Positions 11,327 through 19,747 of a stretch of 64,000 nucleotides of DNA are shown piece by piece. The stretch spans positions 54,117 through 118,116 of the forward strand of contig NZ_LAPT01000001.1 of the NCBI RefSeq assembly GCF_003194385.1, read 5' to 3'. The notes beneath the pieces were generated by a model, which saw only the letters and a list, made by a program, of their open reading frames with translations, ran no database searches and was not told the DNA's origin. Source of the DNA: Pokkaliibacter plantistimulans (GTDB taxonomy: Bacteria > Pseudomonadota > Gammaproteobacteria > Pseudomonadales > Balneatricaceae). The stretch's first letter is position 1. Every line of letters begins with the position of its first letter. Position numbers and translations under genes: made by a program.

Positions 11327-12207
11327 TGAGCGTATTGATCAATAAAGACACCAAAGTGATCTGCCAGGGTTTCACTGGTAGTCAGGGTACTTTCCACTCT
11401 GAGCAGGCACTGGCCTACGGCACTCAGATGGTGGGTGGTGTTACCCCCGGTAAAGGTGGTCAGACTCACCTGGGCCTGCCAGTGTTCAACACTGTCAAGG
11501 AAGCTGTAGACGCTACTGGCGCTGAAGCTTCAGTTATCTACGTTCCTGCTCCTTTCTGCAAAGACTCCATCCTGGAAGCTGCTAACGCTGGTATCAAACT
11601 GATCGTTTGTATCACCGAAGGTATTCCTACGCTGGATATGCTGGACGTTAAAGTGAAGTGTGACGAACTGGGTGTGCGCCTGATCGGCCCTAACTGCCCA
11701 GGCGTTATCACTCCCGGAGAGTGCAAAATCGGTATCATGCCTGGCCACATTCACCTGCCAGGTAAAGTCGGTATCGTATCTCGCTCCGGTACTCTGACTT
11801 ATGAAGCTGTCAAGCAGACTACTGACGCTGGTTTCGGTCAGTCTACCTGCGTAGGTATCGGTGGTGACCCCATCCCCGGTTCTAACTTCATCGACATCCT
11901 GAAACTGTTCCAGGAAGACCCACAGACCGAAGCGATTGTGATGATCGGTGAAATCGGTGGTACTGCTGAAGAAGAAGCGGCTGCGTTCATCAAAGCCAAC
12001 GTTACCAAGCCTGTTGTTTCCTATATCGCGGGTGTTACTGCTCCTGCTGGTAAGCGTATGGGTCACGCTGGGGCAATCATCTCTGGCGGTAAAGGTACTG
12101 CTGATGAGAAGTTTGCAGCTCTGGAAGACGCTGGTGTTAAAACTGTTCGCTCCCTGGCTGACATCGGCAAGGCGTTGGCTGAACTGACTGGCTGGGCAAT
12201 GAAGTAA
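11326..12207 (+). CDS. sucD: Succinyl-CoA synthetase alpha subunit
   Basis: The alpha subunit binds CoA and carries the phosphohistidine intermediate. The 293-aa protein starts [20 protein letters not shown] and contains the CoA-binding fold, [20 protein letters not shown], and [17 protein letters not shown], whose His is phosphorylated. It is the last gene of the sucABlpdsucCD block and is followed at once by a strong terminator. Confidence 0.97.
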   Translation: MSVLINKDTKVICQGFTGSQGTFHSEQALAYGTQMVGGVTPGKGGQTHLGLPVFNTVKEAVDATGAEASVIYVPAPFCKDSILEAANAGIKLIVCITEGIPTLDMLDVKVKCDELGVRLIGPNCPGVITPGECKIGIMPGHIHLPGKVGIVSRSGTLTYEAVKQTTDAGFGQSTCVGIGGDPIPGSNFIDILKLFQEDPQTEAIVMIGEIGGTAEEEAAAFIKANVTKPVVSYIAGVTAPAGKRMGHAGAIISGGKGTADEKFAALEDAGVKTVRSLADIGKALAELTGWAMK

Positions 12208-12246
12208 TCCTTCTCCACCAGTAAGAAAAGCGAGCCTTGTGCTCAG

Positions 12247-12282
12247 ATGCCAGTCAGTTCTGCTGACTGGCATTTTTATTTT
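12247..12282 (+). terminator. Rho-independent terminator after sucD
   Basis: A perfect 11-bp stem ATGCCAGTCAG (12247-12257) / CTGACTGGCAT (12263-12273), with a 5-nt loop, is followed by TTTTATTTT. It lies 40 nt after the sucD stop and closes the TCA-cycle block. Confidence 0.9.
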
Positions 12283-12600
12283 CAGAGAGAGTGCTTTGGT
12301 CGGAGCTCATGCAAGAGTGCAGCGCTCGTTCATTTTCAGCGTAATGAATGATCAGTCGATCTGTTTTTGTCGCAACAGGCGTTGTGTTCGCGACGAATGT
12401 TTTCCGTTTCATAAAGGCTTTTGCTATGGAGCTAACCAGACAGGCAAGTACCGTGAGAGCGTAAGTGCTGTGTGGGGTGGGTGATGGAAGTAATGATGGT
12501 GAATCACTTGTTATTTTGATTGCTGTGACAGATTGAGTGGTATTCGCTGGCGCTCAGCCACTCGCGGTGACAGACGCCCGGCAGGTCGGAGAAAAGCTCG
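12283..12600. other. Gene-free stretch after sucD
   Basis: About 320 bp with only short open frames lacking ribosome binding sites or recognisable motifs. It leads into a decayed dehydrogenase gene, so it may be decayed sequence as well. Confidence 0.4.
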
Positions 12601-13228
12601 TCAGATCAGACTGTCGTGTGGCCAGCCATCCAGCTGCACATTCTTTTCGGAGATATGGCTGGCCTGAGTGCTGCGCAGATGGACGCAGACATCACGGAGC
12701 TCTTCCTGGTGGCTATCGCTTTTTGCGGCGATGCTGTCGGCGTGATGGCGACCTGCTTCCTCCCGGTCAACGCTTTCACGATTCATCAGGCGCTATAGCA
12801 TGAACTCCTGACGTGGGGTATCAATGTACTCGGGCAGCAGGTTGTTGACGGTGACGTTATCCGCTCCACATCTCGGCTGATGGCTTTGCAGATAGCCGGC
12901 AGTGCGGTACGTGCCGAGGTCAACAGGTCCATCATGTAGTGGACTTCACCATGGCCGGTATAAAGGCACGGATCGGCTGGGAAAGTTGGCGTGAATGGCA
13001 TAAGCAAGGTTGCTTCATGTCAGTCTTGCAGCTTACCGGCGACGAAGTGGAGCCTGTTGCTGGAGTCGCCTGCTGCAATTGCGCGGTCACCCGTTCCAGT
13101 TTGTCAGCGTCACAGCTGTTGAGGGTGATGTTCATACTTTCGCGCAACAGTGAACGGGCGCAGGTCAAGCCCAGGCTCTGCGAGGAACCGCAGATAAATG
13201 CGCTACAGCCTTTGATTCCAAGATCCAT
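12601..13228 (-). pseudogene. Short-chain dehydrogenase pseudogene with several frameshifts
   Basis: Reading leftward from the ATG at 13228 (GGAG upstream), MDLGIKGCSAFICGSSQSLG matches the N-terminal Rossmann start of a classical SDR, and CARSLLRESMNITLNSCDAD and the following residues continue it. The reading frame is then lost. Another frame gives NVTVNNLLPEYIDTPRQEF (about 12840-12787), and a third gives ELRDVCVHLRSTQASHIS and NVQLDGWPHDSLI, the SDR C terminus, with a stop at 12601. At least two frameshifts and the loss of the central Ser-Tyr-Lys region make a working enzyme unlikely. The order of fragments is collinear with an intact ~260-aa SDR, so this is decay in place. Confidence 0.8.
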
Positions 13229-13567
13229 CGAGTTCTCCGGCGGGCGCTGGTAGCCGTGTGACGGCCACAGGCGCATTCAAACCTGTAAGAGGAAAATCTC
13301 GGTGAAAAATACCTGCATGGTCTACCAGGAGCGGCGGTCGGCACGGGCGTTATAGGCTGCAAAAGGCGGTGTGTGCGGATGATCAGGCTCGGTAAAGGCG
13401 TGTCTAATTTGTCATTATCTGATGTATTTCTGGCACCCGTCATACTGACGTCAGTTCCGCAACAGCAGGGTGATCCGCGCTGGAGCGACTATGCTTAGTC
13501 GATGGCTTTTGCTTGGCGTCGACGGATTGCCTGAGAGCATATTCCCCGGCAGCTCGGCAAACGCCAG
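13229..13567. other. Gene-free stretch before the diguanylate cyclase
   Basis: About 340 bp with no convincing gene on either strand. It must hold the promoter of the downstream GGDEF gene and formerly that of the SDR pseudogene. No clear -35/-10 pair was found. Confidence 0.35.
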
Positions 13568-14755
13568 GTGGAATTGCTCTTGCTTGAGATGAACGCATCT
13601 ATGCTGTCTACCCAGATCGTCCACACTATTGGTACATCCATCTATTTTGTGGTCTTTATCCTGCTGTTCTGGTTCAGCCGGATACCCCGTGCCAATACGG
13701 CTGCTCGCTGGTGGGCGAGAGCGATCTTGTTTGCGCTGCTGTCTCGGTTGCTGCTGTTTATCCTGTTTTCTCTTGAGCAGGAGCCACTGGCACTGCTGTT
13801 TTACGGCAGCTTTAGCGTTCTGGAAAAAGCCTGTCTTGCAGTGGGTATCTGCCGTTTTTTCAATCTAACCACAGCACTGCGCTGGTTCTGGGCTGGCGCG
13901 CTGATTACCGAGCTGTGGTTGCTGATCACCTGGCTGCTGCACTGCCCGACACTGGTGCTCACCGCTGGTTTAAGCGCGTTCAATATTGCATGTCTGCTCT
14001 ATGTCGCAGGTACGGCCTGGCGTGAGCGACAGAGTCTGCATCGCCTGATGACGGCGTTATCGGCTACCAGCAGCTTGCTGGCGCTGCACTGGCTGTTTGC
14101 TTTCCCCACCATGGAAGTGCTGCCGGAATGGAAAGTGCTCGGTTTGCTGGTGGGTACGGTACTGATGCTGACGCAGTATCTGCTGCTGTTGATGGCGGTT
14201 CTGGTGGTACTTCAGCAGCGCTTGCTGGATGCCGAAGAACGGGCGCTGGAGCTGGCCTTTCATGATCCGCTCACCGGGTTAAACAACAAGCTCTATATGG
14301 GAAAGCTGTTTGAGCAGGCGCTGGCGCTGGCGAGCCGCCTCAATCAGCTGCTGGCGGTCATTTACATTGATCTGGATAACTTCAAACCCATCAACGACGG
14401 TGCCGGGCATAGCGTGGGCGATGAAGTGCTGAAAATTGTTGCCAGACGTCTTCAGTCGCATACCCGCAGTGCCGACATCTGTGCCCGCATCGGCGGCGAT
14501 GAATTTATGGTGATTGCGACCCAGCTGGAGGATGAAAATCAGGCCAGAGTTATCGCCGAGAAACTGCGCAGCTACGTCACCGAGGTCATTCACATCGGCA
14601 ACAGGAGTTATCATCTGGGTGCCAGCATTGGCATCAGTCTTTACCCTTACCACGGCAGCAGCCTGCAACAGCTGATCCAGAATGCTGATAGCGCCATGTA
14701 TCAGGCCAAGCGTAACGGCAAGAACGGCTATCAGATCTTTGGCAAGCCGGGCTAG
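13568..14755 (+). CDS. Membrane-bound diguanylate cyclase (GGDEF)
   Basis: It should make the second messenger cyclic di-GMP from GTP. The roughly 215-residue N-terminal half is strongly hydrophobic (about six or seven membrane helices), probably a sensor of unknown ligand. The C-terminal half begins AFHDPLTGLNNKLYMGKLFEQ and carries RIGGDEFMVIA, an intact catalytic motif. RSAD exactly five residues before GGDEF fits an inhibitory I-site (RxxD), so product feedback is expected. The GTG at 13568 gives 395 aa; an ATG at 13589 is an alternative because neither start has a strong ribosome site. No EAL domain is present. Confidence 0.9.
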   Translation: MELLLLEMNASMLSTQIVHTIGTSIYFVVFILLFWFSRIPRANTAARWWARAILFALLSRLLLFILFSLEQEPLALLFYGSFSVLEKACLAVGICRFFNLTTALRWFWAGALITELWLLITWLLHCPTLVLTAGLSAFNIACLLYVAGTAWRERQSLHRLMTALSATSSLLALHWLFAFPTMEVLPEWKVLGLLVGTVLMLTQYLLLLMAVLVVLQQRLLDAEERALELAFHDPLTGLNNKLYMGKLFEQALALASRLNQLLAVIYIDLDNFKPINDGAGHSVGDEVLKIVARRLQSHTRSADICARIGGDEFMVIATQLEDENQARVIAEKLRSYVTEVIHIGNRSYHLGASIGISLYPYHGSSLQQLIQNADSAMYQAKRNGKNGYQIFGKPG

Positions 14756-14777
14756 CGCTTTCGCCCGTGTGACGTGA

Positions 14778-15884
14778 TCACCACAAACTCATTTGGCCCG
14801 GCGCCTGAAAGCGGCTGCAGTCCAGTGGCAGGCGGCGCTGATTGAGACCGTAACGCTTACAGGCCAGCCTGAAGCGCTGGGCAATCAGGTCGGCAAACTG
14901 ACCGGTGCCACGCATACGTGTGCCAAAGCTGGCATCGTAGTCTTTGCCGTCACGGCTCTGGCGCACCAGGCTCATGATATGGTCGGCGCGCTGCGGGTAG
15001 TGCTGTTGCAGCCAGTCCTGAAACAGCGGGCTGACTTCCAACGGTAGGCGCAGCAGCACATAGTTGGCGCTGGTCGCGCCCGCACCGGCCGCGGTCTGTA
15101 GCAGGCGTTCTATCTCCACATCATTCAGCGCCGGGATGATCGGCGCCATCATCACGCCGACGGGCACACCGGCTTTGGCCAGCCGCTCTATGACCTTGAG
15201 GCGGGCGGTAACGGTGGCTGTACGGGGTTCAAGTGTGCTGCGCAGCGTATCGTCAAGACTGGTCAGGCTGATGTACACGGCACACAGCTGCTCGCTGGCC
15301 ATTTCCTGCAGAATATCCAGATCGCGCAGAATCAGTGCACCTTTGGTCACGACCGAGAAGGGCTGCTTGAAGCGTCGGCAGACTTCCAGCAGGGAGCGGG
15401 TCAGGCGGTACTGGGATTCAATTGGCTGATAGGCATCGGTATTGGCGCCCAGCGCGATGACCTGACACTGGTAACCCGGTTTTTGCAGGGTTTCCTCCAG
15501 CAGCCGGGCGGCGTTGTGCTTGTAGATCAGCCGGGTTTCAAAATCGAGGCCGGGCGACATATCCCAGTAGGCATGACTGGGGCGGGCAAAGCAGTAGATG
15601 CAGCCGTGTTCACAACCGCGATAGGGGTTGAGGCTGACATCGAAAGGAATGTCCGGTGAGGTATTGCGTGACAGGATGCTTTTGCTGGTTTCCTGCCGTA
15701 CCTCGGTCGCGATGGAGGGTTGATCCTCCGCTGCATCGTGGTACCAGCCATCATCCACCTGTTCCAGTGACTGACCATGAAAACGGTTGTGCGGGTTGTT
15801 CAGCGCGCCACGGTGACGCATGGCCTGTCTGTCGCTGTGTAACTGGCTGGCAGGCTGGCGGAAAAAGACCTTGGGTTCAGGCAT
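14778..15884 (-). CDS. PA0069-family radical SAM protein
   Basis: This is a radical S-adenosylmethionine enzyme of unknown substrate. PYRGCEHGCIYCFARPSH contains the CxxxCxxC ligands of the [4Fe-4S] cluster. ALGANTDAYQPIE, SVVTKGALILRDLDIL and PLEVSPLFQDWL follow the family with Pseudomonas PA0069 and mycobacterial Rv2578c-like proteins. The frame is open to 15944, but the promoter (-10 at 15921-15916) lies inside that extension. I therefore place the start at the ATG 15884 (MPEPKVFF), giving 368 aa. A LexA-like box overlaps the promoter, pointing to induction by DNA damage. Confidence 0.85.
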   Translation of the reverse strand: MPEPKVFFRQPASQLHSDRQAMRHRGALNNPHNRFHGQSLEQVDDGWYHDAAEDQPSIATEVRQETSKSILSRNTSPDIPFDVSLNPYRGCEHGCIYCFARPSHAYWDMSPGLDFETRLIYKHNAARLLEETLQKPGYQCQVIALGANTDAYQPIESQYRLTRSLLEVCRRFKQPFSVVTKGALILRDLDILQEMASEQLCAVYISLTSLDDTLRSTLEPRTATVTARLKVIERLAKAGVPVGVMMAPIIPALNDVEIERLLQTAAGAGATSANYVLLRLPLEVSPLFQDWLQQHYPQRADHIMSLVRQSRDGKDYDASFGTRMRGTGQFADLIAQRFRLACKRYGLNQRRLPLDCSRFQAPGQMSLW

Positions 15885-15901
15885 CGCGGCAGGCTCAAAA
15901 T

Positions 15902-15944
15902 AACTGGCTGTATATACAGTATTTTTGTCGGCGCCGTTTTGCAA
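15902..15944 (-). promoter_or_regulatory. LexA box overlapping a sigma-70 promoter
   Basis: On the reverse strand TTGCAA (15944-15939), a 17-bp spacer, and TACTGT (15921-15916) form a promoter. The -10 box is part of TACTGTATATACAGCCAGTT (15921-15902), which fits the SOS consensus CTG-N10-CAG with TACTG at one end and CAGTT at the other. Binding of LexA would cover the -10 region. The start point would be near 15909, just upstream of the ATG at 15884. Confidence 0.65.
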
Positions 15945-15954
15945 GAAGGAAATG

Positions 15955-15984
15955 AAAAGAGCTGCCGAGGGGAAGCGACAGCTC
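15955..15984 (-). terminator. Terminator after the outer-membrane protein gene
   Basis: On the reverse strand GAGCTGTCG (15984-15976) pairs with CGGCAGCTC (15967-15959), allowing one G-U pair, followed by TTTTC. It lies about 35 nt after the end of the MetA-like gene and closes the leftward catabolic operon. Confidence 0.7.
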
Positions 15985-16019
15985 CGGGGTGTGCGCTTGC
16001 GGATCAGCTGTGGAGCTGA

Positions 16020-16958
16020 TCAGAAGTGATGATTGAAGCGCAGGATAAAGCGGTTACCCTGCGCCCGGTTTTCTGCATCCTGCTCGAAATAGAGGTTGGC
16101 AAACATCGAGTCATCCTGACCGAGTTTGTAGACCATACCCGGACCGATAGCCCAGACCTTCTCGCGTCGTCCTTTCACGTCTTCACCGTCCACCTGGGTA
16201 TCGGTGATCTGCTTCAGCCAGTAGCCGTTCAGGCCGACACTCATGTTGGCGTTCAGCGCGTATTCAGTCGTGAAGTTGGCATGCAGCGCCTGTCCGGCCT
16301 GACTGTCATGGCTAGCACCAAGGCTGGTCGATGGGTCGTCATTCTTGCCATTCCACAGATAGAACAGGCGTCCCGAAAACGACCACTTGGGTGTCACCCA
16401 CAGGGTGGCGGCGTAGTAGGGGTTGATGTTCCAGTAGTTATTGCCGGGGTTGATGGCCTTGTTGCGGTCATAGCTGCCGGTAGGAATGCTGACATCCAGC
16501 TCGATGCGCTGGGAAAAACGCGGACCGTTCTCGCCCATGATGGGATCGAACTGCAGGAAGGCGCCGACAATGGTGTCGCCCAGACCGGTCTGGCTGTCCA
16601 GCGCAGCATGGTTGAGACCGTCGTCCACCCTGGCATCGGCAACCCAGGGCAGCAGCACAGTGACGCCGGGAGAGGCATTGCCCCAGCGCAGATCGGACTG
16701 ATAGATGACCTGCGTCAGAGGCACAAACAGGTTGATGTCCTGTTTGGGCAGGCCGAGCTTGTTACCGTCGGCATCGTTCATCCGCTTGGAGTTGATGGAC
16801 TGCAGATACTCGATGGCGTACCAGCCCGGGCCGTTGGGAGCCGGAGCGCCATCGTAGAAACTGGTGCCGCCGAGATTGACGGCAGGCAGATCGTAGGCAG
16901 AAGCGGCAACAGGCAGCCCTGCCAGGCCAAGGGCCAGCATGATGGAAGTGCTACGCAT
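16020..16958 (-). CDS. Outer-membrane MetA-pathway-like (phenol degradation) protein
   Basis: This is probably a beta-barrel outer-membrane protein for uptake of hydrophobic aromatic compounds (Phenol_MetA_deg / SphA-like family). The 312-aa protein starts with a clear signal peptide (MRSTSIMLALGLAGLPVAASA). Features of the family follow: PGWYAIEYLQSINSKRMND, a GLGDTIVGAFLQF strand, alternating amphipathic strands such as WNINPYYAATLWVTPKWSFSG, YALNANMSVGLNGYWLKQIT, and the C-terminal barrel end ILRFNHHF ending in Phe. It lies 124 nt after the coniferyl-alcohol dehydrogenase in the same direction, so it is likely the last gene of the vdh operon. Substrate is inferred from context. Confidence 0.8.
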   Translation of the reverse strand: MRSTSIMLALGLAGLPVAASAYDLPAVNLGGTSFYDGAPAPNGPGWYAIEYLQSINSKRMNDADGNKLGLPKQDINLFVPLTQVIYQSDLRWGNASPGVTVLLPWVADARVDDGLNHAALDSQTGLGDTIVGAFLQFDPIMGENGPRFSQRIELDVSIPTGSYDRNKAINPGNNYWNINPYYAATLWVTPKWSFSGRLFYLWNGKNDDPSTSLGASHDSQAGQALHANFTTEYALNANMSVGLNGYWLKQITDTQVDGEDVKGRREKVWAIGPGMVYKLGQDDSMFANLYFEQDAENRAQGNRFILRFNHHF

Positions 16959-17082
16959 GGGAAAACCTCGATTATTGTTGTTGTCGGGGTGTCATGCAGC
17001 GGCGAGCGGTCGCAGAGCGTGGAGGGGAGCCAGACTCCGCCAGACCGTATCGTCGCCGTTATGTTTTGGTTGCTAATGCGCT

Positions 17083-17850
17083 TTACAGATAGCTGGCCGC
17101 CAGCCCGCCATCGACCGGGATAGTGGCACCACAAACCCAGCGTGCGGCATCGGAGCAAAGGAAGGCGATCACCGCGGCCACCTCGTCGGCATAGGCGGGG
17201 CGCTTCATGCGGTGAGCATCTTTTTGCACCCGTTCTTCACCCAGCATGGTGACGAAGTCACCCAGAATCGGGGTAAACACCGGGCCGGGCGCGACGCAGT
17301 TGAGACGGACGTTATGTTCGAGAAACCACGGCGATGCCTGTTGCGTGGTCCAGACGATCAGCGCTTCCTTGAAATACTGGTAGCAGGTTTCCTGAGCGAC
17401 CGGGTTGGCATCCAGCCAGGCTAGCCCCTCGGCATAGCTGGACGTGGCCGCCAGTGCCTTGTGCTGTTCCAGTCGTGCGGGCCATTCAGCACCCAGGATG
17501 GAGGCGATGTTGACGATGCCAGCTGCCGGGCTAAAGCGGGGCAGTAGTGTCTGGCAGAGGTGGCGCAGGCCAAGGTAGTTGACCTTGCCGACCAGCTCGG
17601 CAGGGGCGGTGCCCGGTACACCGGCGATATTGCACAGCCCATCAATGCTGGCGGGCAGTGCATCGACCAGGGCATCGATCTGTGCAGTGCTGCTCAGATC
17701 GACCTGAATAAAGTCATCCAGAGTCATGGCCGGGGCATTACGATCCAGACCAATGACTCGTGCTCCCTGAAAGCGGGCCAGACGGGCGACTTCGGCACCG
17801 ATACCAGAGGCGACGCCGGTGATGACGAGGGTTTTGTTGTTCAGGCTCAT
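17083..17850 (-). CDS. calA: Coniferyl-alcohol dehydrogenase-like SDR
   Basis: Short-chain dehydrogenase expected to oxidise coniferyl alcohol to coniferyl aldehyde with NAD(P)+. From ATG 17850 (AGAGAA upstream) the 255-aa protein has the Rossmann motif VITGVASGIGAEVARLA, NIAG at about 75, an SIL segment followed by the Tyr-x-x-x-Lys dyad in CYQYFKEAL, and the end IPVDGGLAASYL. The long insert before the Tyr (residues about 120-150) and overall length resemble CalA of Pseudomonas sp. HR199. The open frame extends upstream to 17967, but that part has no SDR content. It follows vdh by 91 nt. Confidence 0.8.
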   Translation of the reverse strand: MSLNNKTLVITGVASGIGAEVARLARFQGARVIGLDRNAPAMTLDDFIQVDLSSTAQIDALVDALPASIDGLCNIAGVPGTAPAELVGKVNYLGLRHLCQTLLPRFSPAAGIVNIASILGAEWPARLEQHKALAATSSYAEGLAWLDANPVAQETCYQYFKEALIVWTTQQASPWFLEHNVRLNCVAPGPVFTPILGDFVTMLGEERVQKDAHRMKRPAYADEVAAVIAFLCSDAARWVCGATIPVDGGLAASYL

Positions 17851-17941
17851 GATGTTGTTCTCTTTATTGTTCATGGACAGTCGTGGGAAAACGTCGCTGC
17901 AGGGCGAAGGCACCGTGATGCAGCCGATGGTGAACAGGTGC

Positions 17942-19420
17942 TCAAAAGGGGTAGCGGGTCGGCTCACCCTTGATAGTCACCCACTGCCAGTGGGTGTAGT
18001 TGTCCCAGTCAGTCGGGCCGCCTACACCGCCGCCGTTGCCTGAGTTGCCGCAGCCGCCGAACGGATTGATACATTCGTCGTTGACCGTCTGATCATTGAT
18101 ATGCAACAGCCCGGTGTGCAGTTGCTGGCCGAGAGTAAGGGCGCGATTGATGTCGGCAGAGATCACCGCTCCAGCCAGACCGTATTCGGTGTCGTTGGCC
18201 AGCATCACGGCCTCTTCGTCGCTCTGGAAGGTGACGATAGTGGCGACCGGGCCGAAGATTTCCTCATCAAAACAGCGCATGCCGGGTGTCACGTTGGACA
18301 GCACGGTGGGGGAGTAGAACAGCCCGTCGTAGTTGCCGCCGGCTTCCAGCCGCGCACCGGCGGCGATGGAGTCCTGCACGATGCCGTGCACCCGTTGCAG
18401 CTGACGATGGTTGATCAGTGGCCCCAGCGCCACCTGCCCGGAGGTTGGGTCACCGACGGGCAGGTGGACGGCTTTTTCCACGATTCTGGCGATCAGCGCC
18501 GGAGCCACGTTTTCCTGCACCAGTATGCGACCTGAGGCCATGCAGATCTGGCCCTGATGCATATAAGCACCCCAGGCCACATTGCTGGCGGCGAGGTCGA
18601 GGTCGGCATCATCAAGGATGATCAGCGAGCTTTTTCCCCCCAGCTCCAGCGCGACTTTTTTCAGATTGCGGCCACAGGCTTCACCGACTTTACGGCCTGC
18701 TGCGGTTGAACCGGTAAAGGCCACCATGCCGATTTCAGGGGCATTGCACAGGGCTTCACCTGCTTCGACACCGCCGGGCAGGACCTGATACAAGCCCTTG
18801 GGCAGACCCGCATGGGCAAAGGCCAGTGCCATGATCAGCCCGCCGCTCACCGGTGTTTGTGGATCAGGCTTGCTGACCACCGCATTGCCGGTGGCCAGTG
18901 CGGGCGCGATGGAGCGCAGTGACAGAATCAGAGGGAAGTTGAACGGCGAAATAACACCGACCACGCCGTGAGGAACGCGCTGGGCATAGGACAGCCGCCC
19001 CGGAACACTGGGAAGCGTCAGACCGTTGGGTTGCAGCAGCATGGCCGAGGACAGTTGCAGCAGGGTAATGGCTTCGCGCACTTCATGCTGGCCCTTGGGG
19101 ATGATGCCGCCGGTTTCACGAGCGATAAACAGGCTCAGTTCATCGAAGTGCTGCTGCAGGTAGTCGGCAGCGCGCAGGAAGATAGCGGCCCGCTCTCGGG
19201 GAGGCATCTTCACCCACTGCTGTTGTGCGAGTTTGGCACTGGTGGCCGCGGTCAGCACGTCTTCGGCTGTGGCCATCCCGGTGATGGTCAACGTCTCCTG
19301 CGTGGCAGGTTCCTGCACCGGGTTCAGGCCGCCGCTGGCGGTAATCCAGTCTCCGTTGAACAGCTTGCCATGCCAGAGATGATGCTTGAGCACGGCAGTG
19401 GAGGATGTACTTGTTGTCAT
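17942..19420 (-). CDS. vdh: Vanillin / benzaldehyde dehydrogenase (NAD-dependent)
   Basis: Aldehyde dehydrogenase expected to oxidise vanillin to vanillate. From ATG 19420, with GGAG upstream, the protein is 492 aa. It shows VISPFNFPLILSLRSIAPAL, the cofactor Lys in VVSKPDPQTP, GFTGSTAAGRKVGE-type NAD binding (VAFTGSTAAGRK), the catalytic Glu in LELGGKSSLIIL, and the nucleophile Cys in GQICMASGRI. The C terminus (WQWVTIKGEPTRYPF) resembles XylC-type benzaldehyde dehydrogenases, so a broader aromatic-aldehyde range is possible. Company with fcs and ech points to vanillin. A sigma-54 promoter lies 44 nt upstream. Confidence 0.85.
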   Translation of the reverse strand: MTTSTSSTAVLKHHLWHGKLFNGDWITASGGLNPVQEPATQETLTITGMATAEDVLTAATSAKLAQQQWVKMPPRERAAIFLRAADYLQQHFDELSLFIARETGGIIPKGQHEVREAITLLQLSSAMLLQPNGLTLPSVPGRLSYAQRVPHGVVGVISPFNFPLILSLRSIAPALATGNAVVSKPDPQTPVSGGLIMALAFAHAGLPKGLYQVLPGGVEAGEALCNAPEIGMVAFTGSTAAGRKVGEACGRNLKKVALELGGKSSLIILDDADLDLAASNVAWGAYMHQGQICMASGRILVQENVAPALIARIVEKAVHLPVGDPTSGQVALGPLINHRQLQRVHGIVQDSIAAGARLEAGGNYDGLFYSPTVLSNVTPGMRCFDEEIFGPVATIVTFQSDEEAVMLANDTEYGLAGAVISADINRALTLGQQLHTGLLHINDQTVNDECINPFGGCGNSGNGGGVGGPTDWDNYTHWQWVTIKGEPTRYPF

Positions 19421-19463
19421 TATTGGGTCTCCAGTCAGCAATTGAGCTTGCCTGGCAGCTATC

Positions 19464-19478
19464 GCAAACGCTGTGCCC
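19464..19478 (-). promoter_or_regulatory. Sigma-54 (-24/-12) promoter of vdh-calA-MetA operon
   Basis: On the reverse strand GGGCACAGCGTTTGC matches the consensus TGGCACGNNNNTTGC at all fixed positions except two, with the essential GG and GC exactly 12 nt apart. Transcription would start near 19452, giving a leader of about 31 nt before the vdh ATG at 19420. The neighbouring XylR/DmpR-type activator is the obvious partner. Confidence 0.8.
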
Positions 19479-19577
19479 AATCGTCGATCAGGCCCTGAAA
19501 AATCTGATGAGGCATATATAACTATCTGAATTTTATAAAGATATTCGCTATGTCTGTGGATTTGGGCGCATCCACTG

Positions 19578-19599
19578 CAGCGCCTAATGTAAAGCGCTG
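19578..19599. promoter_or_regulatory. Candidate upstream activator site
   Basis: CAGCGC and GCGCTG arms are separated by 10 nt. The centre is about 136 bp upstream of the predicted sigma-54 start point, within the usual range for XylR/DmpR enhancers, although the sequence is not their published TTGATC-type core. This is a guess from position and symmetry. Confidence 0.35.
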
Positions 19600-19620
19600 G
19601 ATTTCTCATTTAGTAAAGAG

Positions 19621-19647
19621 TATCAAGTAAACTGATAAAAAATTGAT
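19621..19647. promoter_or_regulatory. MarR-type composite operator, copy 1 (vdh/activator)
   Basis: TATCAAGTAAACTGATA (19621-19637) is a near-palindrome. On the reverse strand it is preceded by the half-site ATCAA (19647-19643) at a spacing of exactly 5 nt. The same composite occurs at 21553-21583 and 23237-23267. It lies between the sigma-54 promoter of vdh and the start of the activator gene, so it could control either. Confidence 0.65.
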
Positions 19648-19747
19648 GATTTGCGCAACCTGCCAGGAGGCACCCTCCACTCAGGAAGCAGTCGGCGAGC
19701 GAATGCCCGCCGACGTAATTCACTGTCTTTTTCGGGGAATAACAACA

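Noticed and set aside
16026..17123. A 365-codon rightward frame opposite the outer-membrane protein
   Set aside because: The leftward frame has a signal peptide and family pattern; the rightward one has none.
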